From Flavobacteriales bacterium UBA1820 (GTDB lineage Bacteria; Bacteroidota; Bacteroidia; Flavobacteriales; UBA1820): a stretch of 12,633 bases of DNA. The DNA is taken from positions 1-12,633 of the forward strand of contig DCEW01000022.1 of assembly GCA_002314265.1 (NCBI GenBank), in the 5' to 3' direction. This document shows positions 6,175-12,633 of this stretch, piece by piece. Positions within the stretch are counted from its first letter, which is position 1; each line of letters starts with the position of its first letter. The notes beneath the pieces were generated by a model. It searched no databases, was not told where the DNA came from, and was given only the letters and a program-made list of their open reading frames with translations. A program made the position numbers and the translations under genes.

Positions 6175-6302
6175 ATGCGCTCTTTTTCAAGGGAAGAGTC
6201 TTGTGGAAACAGTATTTCCCGCATTTTGTTCCGGTATTTCACCAAACGCGGCAGATCGAAAAACTCCACACCCAGCGCCAATGGCATCCCGGAAGGATGA
6301 CG

Positions 6303-6329
6303 AAAAAGCGGCCTCTCCGGCTTTGGCCG
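6303..6329 (-). terminator. Intrinsic terminator after the M23 peptidase gene
   Basis: On the minus strand CGGCC (6329-6325) and GGCCG (6313-6309) form a stem around an 11-base loop that can pair further inside, followed by C and TTTTT (6307-6303). It starts 12 bases past the peptidase stop and faces the lipoprotein terminator, as expected for a convergent gene pair. The remaining sequence in 6175-6302 holds no gene I can support. Confidence 0.55.
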
Positions 6330-6341
6330 ATCGAAGCTCCG

Positions 6342-7640
6342 TTACCCCTCTACCGGATTTTCGGCCGGATCTTTTTTCACCGTCATGGCCTCGGAGCAGG
6401 GCAGACTGTCCAGTACGCAGAGGATCGAATCCCTCACTTGGGAAAAACGGGGCATGTTCTCGGTGCTGATCGGTTTCTTGGGCTGCGATTTGATGGTCAG
6501 CGGGTTGATGGCTTTTCCGTATTCGTACACGCGGAAGTCCAAGTGCGGTCCGGTGGACAGTCCGGTGGAGCCCACGTAGCCGATCACTTCCTTCTGTTTG
6601 ACGCTCGATCCTACCTTGATCCCCTTGGCAAAGCGAGAGAGGTGCATGTAGGTCGTAGTATAGACGCTGTTGTGTCTTATCTTCAAGTAATTGCCTCCGC
6701 CGTTGGCCTGATACCCTTTGGCGATGACCTTGCCGCTGCCGATGGCATAGACCGGTGTGCCGGTCGGAGCGGCGTAGTCCACTCCGTGGTGCGCACGGTA
6801 ACGTTTCAATACAGGATGGTAACGGCTGTTGGTAAAGCGGGAGGAGATACGGTAATAGTCCAGCGGAGCTTTCAGAAAAGCCCCTTCGAGGCTGTTCCCT
6901 TTTTCGTTGTAGTAGAGTTCTTCCCCGTCCTGAATGAAGGGGATCGCGTAATAAGTGCTGTCCGCATGGCGGAAGGAAGCAGCCAGGATGTGGAAATTTT
7001 GCAAGGGTTTCCCGTCGACGTGCTCCTGTTCGTAGATCACCCGAAAGCGGTCCTGTTTCTGCAAACCGAAAAAGTCGATGGACCAGCCGTAGATGTTCGA
7101 CAAGGTTACGGCCAGCAGCGGATCCGCTCCGCTGTTTTGCATGGCCACCCAAAGGGAGGATTCGACCTCGCCGCAACACTCCTTGCGCACCCATTCCACG
7201 GGATTTTCCCCGCGCGTTACCGCATAGTCGCCCCGCAGATCGAAGACGATGTACGATTTGGGGTCTTGCTCATAGACGAAAAATACGGGGGTAGCCGCGC
7301 TGTCCGGCGTGACGAAAAGTGCATAGGCTTGGCCGGCCCGGATCTTGCGTACATCGAAAACCCCTTTGGCTTTCTGGGTCAGGTCGTGTACATTGCGGGG
7401 GGTAAGTCCGTGCTGCTCGAGAATCACCGACAGGGTCTGGTTGCGTTGGACGATGCCGTAGTCTACCTGATAGTCATCCACCGGGATGCCGTATTGGTAA
7501 ACGATCTGCTGTACCTGTGTCGAATCGGCAATCTCCACTTCGTCCAGCGAACTTCCGGCTGGAGGGATGAAAACAACGGCCAGGATAAGTGCCAGTGTGA
7601 GCAGAACGAGGGAGAAGGTGATTTTTTTTCGACAGGTCAT
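6342..7640 (-). CDS. M23 family metallopeptidase with N-terminal anchor (MepM-like endopeptidase)
   Basis: A 432-residue envelope peptidase, close in size and layout to MepM-type murein DD-endopeptidases that cut peptidoglycan cross-links. Residues 4-6 (RKK) and a hydrophobic helix at 8-26 suggest a membrane anchor or uncleaved signal. About 55-110 reads as a LysM/OapA-like domain (YGIVQRNQTLSVILEQHGLT, DVRKIRAGQAYALF). The M23 domain is about 270-380. Its zinc site is H284 and D288 in HHGVDYAAPTGTPV, the catalytic histidine is H333 in TTYMHLS, and the last motif is GPHLDF, where H366 is present but the usual second zinc histidine (HxH) is aspartate, D368. A polar tail of about 50 residues follows. 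The MTCRKK start is directly before the hydrophobic helix. The phosphoribosyltransferase lies 130 bases upstream on the same strand; no good promoter is seen in the gap, so read-through is possible. Confidence 0.93.
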   Translation of the reverse strand: MTCRKKITFSLVLLTLALILAVVFIPPAGSSLDEVEIADSTQVQQIVYQYGIPVDDYQVDYGIVQRNQTLSVILEQHGLTPRNVHDLTQKAKGVFDVRKIRAGQAYALFVTPDSAATPVFFVYEQDPKSYIVFDLRGDYAVTRGENPVEWVRKECCGEVESSLWVAMQNSGADPLLAVTLSNIYGWSIDFFGLQKQDRFRVIYEQEHVDGKPLQNFHILAASFRHADSTYYAIPFIQDGEELYYNEKGNSLEGAFLKAPLDYYRISSRFTNSRYHPVLKRYRAHHGVDYAAPTGTPVYAIGSGKVIAKGYQANGGGNYLKIRHNSVYTTTYMHLSRFAKGIKVGSSVKQKEVIGYVGSTGLSTGPHLDFRVYEYGKAINPLTIKSQPKKPISTENMPRFSQVRDSILCVLDSLPCSEAMTVKKDPAENPVEG

Positions 7641-7724
7641 CGTTTTACAAGGGGGCTTTTTCGGTGAAAGAGGAGATTCCGGGTGAGGGGCAGGAAAATA
7701 CCTTTCCTAGGCAGGAGAGCAGAG

Positions 7725-7744
7725 AAAAGGATCGTTTGTCGATC
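7725..7744 (-). terminator. Weak terminator-like hairpin after the phosphoribosyltransferase gene
   Basis: On the minus strand GATCG (7744-7740), loop ACAAA, CGATC (7734-7730), then CCTTTTC. The stem is only 5 bases and the T-run 4, so termination would be partial at best. Confidence 0.3.
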
Positions 7745-7770
7745 TGCAACAGACCGTGCGACGGGGGGCT

Positions 7771-8271
7771 TCAGTCGAGGCGGGCGTAGATCTTCCCGTC
7801 TTTTTCAAAAACCACATCGACGTGTTCGTGCATCGAGGTGGAGAGCGAAAGCCCCTTGAAGTCCACTTTGACCGGATACAGCTTGTGGTTGCGGTCCACC
7901 AGCACGGCGGTATTGAGTTTCTTCAGGGGAACGGACAACAAATGGCGTACCGCATGGATGAGCACCGTGCCGCTGTTGAGTACATCGTCCACCAGTACGA
8001 CAGGTCTTCCGGTCATGGCAGCCAGGTCAGTGTCCATCTCGAAAGGAGCATAGAGGTCTTTCTTGTTTACTTTCAGGCAGACCAACTCCACGTGGGAAGA
8101 GGTGATTTTTTTCAATTCGTCAGCGATCAGGGTCGCGATCCGATAACCACTGTTGGCAATCCCGACGACGAATACGGTTTCCTCGTCCAGGTTGGATTCG
8201 TAGATCTGGTATGCGATCCGGCGGACTCTCAAGCGAATGTCCTGGTCGGATAGGATGATGTCTTTTTTCAT
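7771..8271 (-). CDS. PyrR-like type I phosphoribosyltransferase
   Basis: A 166-residue cytosolic enzyme of the PRT fold. The PRPP-binding loop is VVLVDDVLNSGTV (91-103), with the acidic pair D95-D96. The N-terminus (IILSDQDIRLRVRRIAYQIYE, then FVVGIANSGYRIATLIADEL) and the later AVLVDRNHKLYPVKVDFKGLSLSTSMHEHVDV follow the order of PyrR, the pyr-operon regulator and uracil phosphoribosyltransferase. It is a little shorter than Bacillus PyrR. Whether it acts on uracil, another base, or RNA cannot be decided from sequence alone, and no pyr genes are next to it. An upstream in-frame ATG at 8334 overlaps the -33 box of a full promoter (8304-8335), so translation must begin at 8271. MKKDIILSDQ is a typical start. 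Confidence 0.92.
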   Translation of the reverse strand: MKKDIILSDQDIRLRVRRIAYQIYESNLDEETVFVVGIANSGYRIATLIADELKKITSSHVELVCLKVNKKDLYAPFEMDTDLAAMTGRPVVLVDDVLNSGTVLIHAVRHLLSVPLKKLNTAVLVDRNHKLYPVKVDFKGLSLSTSMHEHVDVVFEKDGKIYARLD

Positions 8272-8303
8272 ACAGAATAAAACAGTCCGATATGGAGGAT
8301 GGA

Positions 8304-8335
8304 CAAAGATAGTGAAAGGCGAGCGCAGAGGCAAA
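8304..8335 (-). promoter_or_regulatory. Promoter of the phosphoribosyltransferase gene
   Basis: On the minus strand TTTG (8332-8335), 20 bases, then TATCTTTG (8304-8311): a full two-box Bacteroidetes promoter. It lies in the 103-base gap after aroE, so this gene has its own start. It fixes the coding start at 8271. Confidence 0.8.
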
Positions 8336-8374
8336 TGAAAACGTGAGTTTTCAGTTTGACTGTGCCGAGCCGCA

Positions 8375-9106
8375 TTATTGCCAGATCTCCCAGGATTTTT
8401 CGGCTTGCAGTTCCAGCATGGTCGCCCCGCAGCATACCGTAGCCCCGTGTTCCCGGCCTTTTTTCATGAACAAGGTATCGGGAGGGTTGTACACCAGGTC
8501 GAAAAGCAGGTTGCGTTCGTCCAAGCCGTCGTAGGGGATGTCCGGACAGGTATCCACGTGCGGGAAGGTGCCCAGCGGGGTTGCATTGACGATCAGCGGG
8601 CAGTTCCTTACGTGTACCTCGGTCAGCTCTCCGTAGGTAAGGTAGCGGCCTTCCCGCTTTTGCCGCGACACGAAATAATACTCGATACCCAGATGGCGAA
8701 GTACATAGGCTACTGCGTCTGAAGCCCCTCCCGTGCCCAGGATGAGTGCCCGTTCGTGGTGCGGTTCCAGAAAGGGGACAAGGGCTTGGCGAAAGCCGTA
8801 CACGTCGCTGTTGTGTCCCGAAAGGTGTCCGTTGGGATGCACCTTTACGGTGTTTACCGCGCCGACCTCCGTGGCCTGCGGGTCGATCTCGTCCAGGAAA
8901 TCCATCACGGCCCGCTTGTAGGGGATGGTTACGTTCAGGCCTCGGATCTGCTTGTCGGAGAGGATATCGCGCAGCTCGTCGATGGATTCCAGATCGAAAA
9001 TATCGTAGAAGCAGTCGTCGAGGTTTTCGGCGCGGAACTTGTTTTCAAAGTATTTTTTGGAAAAGGAATAGGAGATGTTTCTCCCGATGAGTCCGTATTT
9101 TTTCAT
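8375..9106 (-). CDS. aroE: Shikimate dehydrogenase (NADP)
   Basis: A 243-residue cytosolic enzyme that reduces 3-dehydroshikimate to shikimate in chorismate and aromatic amino acid synthesis. The shikimate-binding serines are S14 and S16 in YSFSK (the family usually has proline after the second serine; here lysine). The catalytic lysine is K64 in NVTIPYK and the partner aspartate D101 in GHNSD. The NADP-binding loop is GTGGAS (124-129), and the C-terminal MLELQAEKSWEIW carries the conserved glutamine Q234. A little short for the family (about 270 residues) but complete in motifs. Its ATG overlaps the stop of the upstream DUF368 gene by four bases (ATGA), so it is probably translationally coupled to it. 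The much longer open frame upstream is a shadow of the DUF368 gene. Confidence 0.97.
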   Translation of the reverse strand: MKKYGLIGRNISYSFSKKYFENKFRAENLDDCFYDIFDLESIDELRDILSDKQIRGLNVTIPYKRAVMDFLDEIDPQATEVGAVNTVKVHPNGHLSGHNSDVYGFRQALVPFLEPHHERALILGTGGASDAVAYVLRHLGIEYYFVSRQKREGRYLTYGELTEVHVRNCPLIVNATPLGTFPHVDTCPDIPYDGLDERNLLFDLVYNPPDTLFMKKGREHGATVCCGATMLELQAEKSWEIWQ

Positions 9107-10146
9107 TTTCTTCGTTTTGTCTTTTCGATCCCCGCAGTGCCGGCGGCGAGGGCCCGTTTCTTCTCGCTGTACGTTTCCATTTTGACTGTTCCCCAAAAGC
9201 CCAGCAGGATGAATGCCACGGCGATCCACGTACCGGGCTGGTTCAGGGCGGGCAGGTAGTGATCGAAGCCGATGACGATGTCTTGGGGGACGCCATTGAC
9301 CAGGGTGCGTTCGTACAGACTGTTTTTCCAGGGCCACATGATGCTCAACGAGCCCCCGATAAAACCGATGATCAGCGCAATGACATTTGCCCGATGGTGC
9401 TTGAGCAAGTATCCCAGGATATGCGAAAAGACCACCACGCCGATGAGCGTTCCGGCAGTAAACACACCGCAGATCTTGATCAAGTGCATCTGTTCCACGT
9501 CGTAGAGAGCTGAATAGTCGCCGTGCAGCATCTTTTCGGCGGCAAAGAACACGGCATTGACCGAATCGACCATCAGGAGTTTGTAGTTGCCGATGACCAT
9601 CAGCAGGAACGAACCGGAAAGTCCCGGGAGGGTCATCCCGCACACGCTGATCACTCCGCACAGGAAGATCACCGCCATGTTGTCCGATCCCGAACGGTAG
9701 TCGAGCATCGTTACCGATATGCCGATGAACAGTCCCAAAAGCATCATCCGCACGGTGCCGCCCCGCCAGGAGTCGTATTTCTTGATCAAGTGCAGGAGGC
9801 TGCCCAGAACCATCCCGAAAAATACGGCCCACACCTGAACGCTGAAATGCTCGATCAGGTAGTCGATCAGCAGCGATACGGAAAAGAAACTGGTGATCGT
9901 TCCGCCCAGGATGCACAACAGGAACCACATGTTGGTGTAGCGGAAGAAACTGCGCACATGGCCGTAAAGCAGCCATTTGAGCGAACGCCGGTTGATGCGT
10001 TGCAGGGAAAAGATGAATTCCTCGTAAAACCCGATGACAAAGGCCACCGTCCCGCCGGATACCCCGGGTACTTTGTTGGCCGTACCCATGGCGATCCCTT
10101 TGATCCACAAAAGGAAGTAATCCAGTGCGTTTCTCTTTTTTGCCAT
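9103..10146 (-). CDS. popT: DUF368 membrane protein, PopT-type polyprenyl-phosphate transporter
   Basis: A 347-residue polytopic inner-membrane protein with about eight to ten hydrophobic helices. The family mark is two related half-motifs, VPGVSGGT (26-33) and LPGLSGSF (173-180), an internal duplication typical of DUF368. Members were shown to carry undecaprenyl phosphate back across the membrane for reuse in wall and glycan synthesis (PopT); that function is transferred by family, not shown here. The open frame continues 50 codons before the chosen ATG, but that part contains the likely promoter at 10210-10217 and reads as non-coding; MAKKRNALDYFLLWIKGIAMG is the normal family N-terminus. 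The basic tail (TKRRK) runs into aroE by an ATGA overlap. Divergent to ddl, which makes the D-Ala-D-Ala dipeptide of the precursor that this lipid carries. Confidence 0.93.
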   Translation of the reverse strand: MAKKRNALDYFLLWIKGIAMGTANKVPGVSGGTVAFVIGFYEEFIFSLQRINRRSLKWLLYGHVRSFFRYTNMWFLLCILGGTITSFFSVSLLIDYLIEHFSVQVWAVFFGMVLGSLLHLIKKYDSWRGGTVRMMLLGLFIGISVTMLDYRSGSDNMAVIFLCGVISVCGMTLPGLSGSFLLMVIGNYKLLMVDSVNAVFFAAEKMLHGDYSALYDVEQMHLIKICGVFTAGTLIGVVVFSHILGYLLKHHRANVIALIIGFIGGSLSIMWPWKNSLYERTLVNGVPQDIVIGFDHYLPALNQPGTWIAVAFILLGFWGTVKMETYSEKKRALAAGTAGIEKTKRRK

Positions 10147-10209
10147 CGTTATTTGCGGGAAGACTTCCGGCGGGGATCGCCTTTTCGGTTTCCCGGCTGA
10201 AAGAACGCA

Positions 10210-10217
10210 CAAATGTA
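10210..10217 (-). promoter_or_regulatory. Probable -7 element of the popT-aroE promoter
   Basis: Minus-strand TACATTTG matches TAnnTTTG fully, about 64 bases before the popT ATG. The upstream box is only a loose TTTA (about 10234-10237). Confidence 0.5.
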
Positions 10218-10272
10218 GTTTTTTTTGCGGAAATAAACCCCTGCGGACGTTCCGTTTCTTCGCACAAAAGCC

Positions 10273-10280
10273 TAACTTTG
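10273..10280 (+). promoter_or_regulatory. Probable -7 element of the ddl-coaD-metG promoter
   Basis: TAACTTTG matches TAnnTTTG fully, 54 bases before the ddl start codon. A loose TTTC (10255-10258) precedes it at a slightly short spacing. It lies back to back with the popT element, in one 188-base divergent gap. Confidence 0.55.
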
Positions 10281-10334
10281 CAACCTCAAAACGCATTCTT
10301 TGTCAAAGCAGGAAAGAAGCAAGAAAAAAGAAAA

Positions 10335-11315
10335 GTGAAAAAGAACATAGCCATCGTCATGGGGGGATATTCGTCCGAGCGTCTTATCTCCCTTCAGTCG
10401 GGTGGGGTGGTGTACCGCCATCTCGACCGGGAAAAGTACAACCTGTATCCCATTGACATCTCACGGCAGGGGTGGTTCTACATCAACGACCTGGAGGAAC
10501 GCTATCCGGTGGACAAGAACGAGTTTACCGTGACGGTGGACGGCGAGAAGATCCATTTCGACGCGGTGTTCAACGCCATCCACGGCAACCCGGGGGAAAA
10601 CGGCCTGTTGCAGGCTTATTTTGAATTGCTGGGTATCCGCCATACCTCGTGCGGGCATTTCGAATCGGCCCTGACCTTCAACAAGCGCGAATGCATCGCC
10701 GTGGTGCGGCAGTACGGCATTCCCACGGCCAAATCGGTGTTCATGACCCAAGGCGATGCGGTCGATGCCGACGCCATCGTGCGTGAGGTGGGGCTGCCTT
10801 GCTTTGTCAAACCGAACCGCGCCGGGTCGTCCTTCGGCATCACGAAAGTCTATAAGAAGGAGGAACTGCCCGCCGCCCTCGAGTGCGCCTACAAGGAAGA
10901 CAACGAGATCCTGATCGAATCGTTCCTCGACGGGCGCGAGGTATCGGTCGGCACGATGCGTATCGACGGAAAGATCACCGTGCTGCCCATCACCGAGATC
11001 GTGTCGATGAACGACTTTTTCGACTACAAGGCCAAATACGAGGGCCTCTCCAAGGAGATCACCCCGGCCGATCTCCCGGCCGAGGTCGAAGCGCGGATCC
11101 GGGAAGCCTCGGCCAAGTTGTTCGAGAAGCTCAACCTCCGCGGGGTGGTCCGTTCGGAGTTTATCCTGGTGGACGGGGTGCCGCACTTCCTGGAGGTAAA
11201 TACCTGCCCGGGACTTTCGGCAGCCAGCATCGTACCGCAACAGGCGCGGGCACTGGGGATGGAGCTTCCCGAATTTTTCGATTGCCTGGTGCGTCAGGCT
11301 CTCGAAGGCAAATAA
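10335..11315 (+). CDS. ddl: D-alanine--D-alanine ligase
   Basis: A 326-residue cytosolic ATP-grasp enzyme joining two D-alanines for peptidoglycan precursors. N-terminal GGYSSER (10-16) holds the glutamate that binds the first D-Ala. HGNPGENG (83-90) replaces the usual HGxxGEDG. The ATP/loop segment is KPNRAGSSFG (159-168), with S165-S166. The omega-loop DYKAKY (230-235) ends in Y235, the tyrosine typical of D-Ala-D-Ala rather than D-Ala-D-Lac ligases. The metal site is E287 and N289 in EVNTCPGLS, plus E275 in RSEF, where most ligases have aspartate. The start is GTG: the family begins KxxIAVVxGG, no ATG lies between the promoter and this point, and the ATG at 10359 would remove the first strand. 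A purine-rich leader (AAGAAAAAAGAAAA) precedes it. coaD follows after 34 bases, so the two form an operon. Confidence 0.97.
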   Translation: MKKNIAIVMGGYSSERLISLQSGGVVYRHLDREKYNLYPIDISRQGWFYINDLEERYPVDKNEFTVTVDGEKIHFDAVFNAIHGNPGENGLLQAYFELLGIRHTSCGHFESALTFNKRECIAVVRQYGIPTAKSVFMTQGDAVDADAIVREVGLPCFVKPNRAGSSFGITKVYKKEELPAALECAYKEDNEILIESFLDGREVSVGTMRIDGKITVLPITEIVSMNDFFDYKAKYEGLSKEITPADLPAEVEARIREASAKLFEKLNLRGVVRSEFILVDGVPHFLEVNTCPGLSAASIVPQQARALGMELPEFFDCLVRQALEGK

Positions 11316-11349
11316 CACACATCCAAGCACACAAGATACGACAGAGGAT

Positions 11350-11850
11350 ATGCAGGAACAGAAAATCGCGGTTTTTCCCGGATCGTTCGATCCGCTGACC
11401 AACGGACACTGCGACATCATCGCCCGTGCTTTGCCGCTTTTCGACAAGATCATCATCGCCATTGGGCGCAACAGCGAGAAGAACTGCATGTTCTCGCTCG
11501 AAGAGCGGATGGATTTCGTGCGCCGCACGTACGCCGACCAGCCCAAGATCGAGGTAACGAACTACGAAGGCATGACGGTCGATTTTTGCCGTTCGATCGG
11601 CGTGAAGTTCATGCTCCGGGGCTTGCGCAACCCCTCGGACTTCGAGTTCGAGAAAGCCATCGCCCAGACCAACCGGCGACTTTGCCCGGACATCGAGACG
11701 GTATTCCTGCTCACCTCTTCGGGGTATTCGTTCATCAGTTCGTCCATCGTGCGGGAGATCCTCACCTACAACGGCGATGTGAGCAAGGTAGCTCCGGCGG
11801 CGGTAAGCGAATACTGGCAGAAAAAGAAACATGAAAAAACAGCAAAATAA
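11350..11850 (+). CDS. coaD: Phosphopantetheine adenylyltransferase
   Basis: A 166-residue cytosolic nucleotidyltransferase that makes dephospho-CoA from 4'-phosphopantetheine and ATP, the fourth step of CoA synthesis. Normal family length. The N-terminal [10 protein letters not shown] (11-20) contains the TxGH nucleotide motif with H20. [12 protein letters not shown] (90-101) and [11 protein letters not shown] (126-136), the ISSSxVR signature, complete the active site. It lies 34 bases after ddl and 4 bases before the chosen metG start, so it sits in the middle of an operon. An A-rich stretch at its 3' end (AAAAAGAAACATGAAAAAAC) doubles as the initiation region of metG. Confidence 0.97.
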   Translation: MQEQKIAVFPGSFDPLTNGHCDIIARALPLFDKIIIAIGRNSEKNCMFSLEERMDFVRRTYADQPKIEVTNYEGMTVDFCRSIGVKFMLRGLRNPSDFEFEKAIAQTNRRLCPDIETVFLLTSSGYSFISSSIVREILTYNGDVSKVAPAAVSEYWQKKKHEKTAK

Positions 11851-11854
11851 TACC

Positions 11855-12633
11855 ATGGATACACCCAAACGATACACCGTGACGGCCGCTTTGCCGTATG
11901 CCAACGGTCCGATCCATCTGGGACACCTGGCGGGAGTCTATGTCCCGGCCGATGTCTATGTGCGCTACCTCCGTCAGAAAGGGCGCGACGTGATCTTTAT
12001 CTGCGGATCGGACGAGCATGGCGTGCCCATCACCATCAAGGCTCGCCGCGAGGGCATCACCCCGCAGCAGGTGGTGGACAAGTACCACAAGATCATCCGC
12101 GACTCCTTTGCCGAGTTCGGCATCTCCTTCGACAACTATTCCCGTACCACGGCACCGATCCACCACAAGACCGCTTCGGACTTTTTCCGCAAGATGTACG
12201 ATGCCGGCCAGTTCGTCGAGCAGGAGTCCGAACAGTATTACGACCCCGAAGCAAAACAATTCCTGGCCGACCGTTACATCACCGGTACCTGCCCGCGTTG
12301 CGGAGCCGAAGGAGCGTACGGCGACCAGTGCGAGAAGTGCGGCTCGACCCTCAGCCCCTCGGAACTCATCGACCCCAAGAGCGCCCTTTCCGGGGCGACT
12401 CCCATCCTGAAAAAGACCAAGCACTGGTATCTGCCCTTGCAGCAGTACGAATCGTGGTTGCGTCAGTGGATCCTCGAAGGACACAAGGCCGACTGGAAGC
12501 CCAACGTGTACGGCCAGGTGAAATCCTGGCTCGACGATGGTCTTCGTCCCCGGGCGGTAACCCGCGACCTGGACTGGGGTATCCCCGTGCCGGTAGAAGG
12601 CGCCGAAGGTAAAGTGCTGTACGTCTGGTTCGA
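11855..12633 (+). CDS. metG: Methionyl-tRNA synthetase, 5' part (runs off the window)
   Basis: The first 259 residues of a class I aminoacyl-tRNA synthetase that charges tRNA-Met. The HIGH motif appears as HLGH (21-24) in [27 protein letters not shown] (48-59) is the typical next segment. A four-cysteine zinc knuckle (C146, C149, C159, C162) fits the CxxC-CxxC MetG type. WGIPVP (241-246) and VLYVWF (254-259) lie at the expected places. The KMSKS loop and anticodon domain are beyond the window. An in-frame ATG at 11831, inside coaD, would add eight residues (MKKQQNNT); 11855 is preferred since it clears coaD by 4 bases, but either is possible. The frame is open to the last base with no defect. 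Confidence 0.96.
   Translation, partial: MDTPKRYTVTAALPYANGPIHLGHLAGVYVPADVYVRYLRQKGRDVIFICGSDEHGVPITIKARREGITPQQVVDKYHKIIRDSFAEFGISFDNYSRTTAPIHHKTASDFFRKMYDAGQFVEQESEQYYDPEAKQFLADRYITGTCPRCGAEGAYGDQCEKCGSTLSPSELIDPKSALSGATPILKKTKHWYLPLQQYESWLRQWILEGHKADWKPNVYGQVKSWLDDGLRPRAVTRDLDWGIPVPVEGAEGKVLYVWF

Noticed and set aside
6201..7667. Plus-strand open frame of 488 codons opposite the M23 peptidase.
   Set aside because: Shadow frame; the minus strand encodes a complete M23 enzyme with anchor and active-site residues.
9107..10267. Fusion of aroE with a long upstream segment in the same frame.
   Set aside because: The segment is the wrong frame of the DUF368 gene and reads as low-complexity R/H/P-rich sequence; the ATGA overlap gives a natural aroE start.
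1..12633. Insertion sequence, prophage or defence system.
   Set aside because: No transposase, integrase, terminal inverted repeats with target duplication, phage structural gene or nuclease/helicase defence set is visible.

Overview
The window reads as ordinary chromosome from a Bacteroidetes bacterium with a GC-rich genome. An Alistipes/Rikenellaceae-like gut member is my best guess. The evidence is the repeated occurrence, upstream of genes on both strands, of the Bacteroidetes promoter signature TAnnTTTG with a TTTG-type -33 box about 19-21 bases upstream, A-rich leaders instead of clear Shine-Dalgarno sites, and proteins that read as Bacteroidetes versions of their families. The genus is inference only.

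Layout: (1) 99-557, minus: a small membrane-anchored protein of unknown function with its own promoter. (2) 778-2565, minus: a full-length aminopeptidase P with a very strong terminator. (3) 2836-3249, plus: an exported transthyretin-like 5-hydroxyisourate hydrolase, divergent from the aminopeptidase and closed by a hairpin terminator. (4) 3388-3643: a GC-rich, hairpin-rich stretch with no credible gene. (5) 3721-5227, plus: a rhomboid protease and a YdfG-type short-chain dehydrogenase, probably one transcript. (6) 5517-6053, plus: an AT-rich orphan lipoprotein. (7) 6342-8271, minus: an M23 envelope peptidase and a PyrR-like phosphoribosyltransferase. (8) 8375-10146, minus: a DUF368 polyprenyl-phosphate transporter and shikimate dehydrogenase, overlapping by ATGA. 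(9) 10335-12633, plus: ddl, coaD and the 5' part of metG, tightly packed.

Functionally the window mixes housekeeping (aroE, coaD, metG), cell-wall and envelope work (ddl, DUF368/PopT, M23 peptidase, rhomboid, lipoprotein, small membrane protein) and peptide or nucleotide metabolism (aminopeptidase P, phosphoribosyltransferase, HIU hydrolase). The divergent pair popT/ddl is the clearest thematic link: one recycles the lipid carrier and the other makes the D-Ala-D-Ala of the wall precursor, from face-to-face promoters in a 188-base gap.

I see no CRISPR array, phage, transposon, tRNA or rRNA, and no convincing new multi-gene system. The items most worth a second look are the structured gene-free stretch at 3388-3643, the orphan HIU hydrolase with an altered C-terminal tetrapeptide, the metal-ligand substitutions in the M23 peptidase and Ddl, and the AT-rich lipoprotein with its long leader and tandem repeat.
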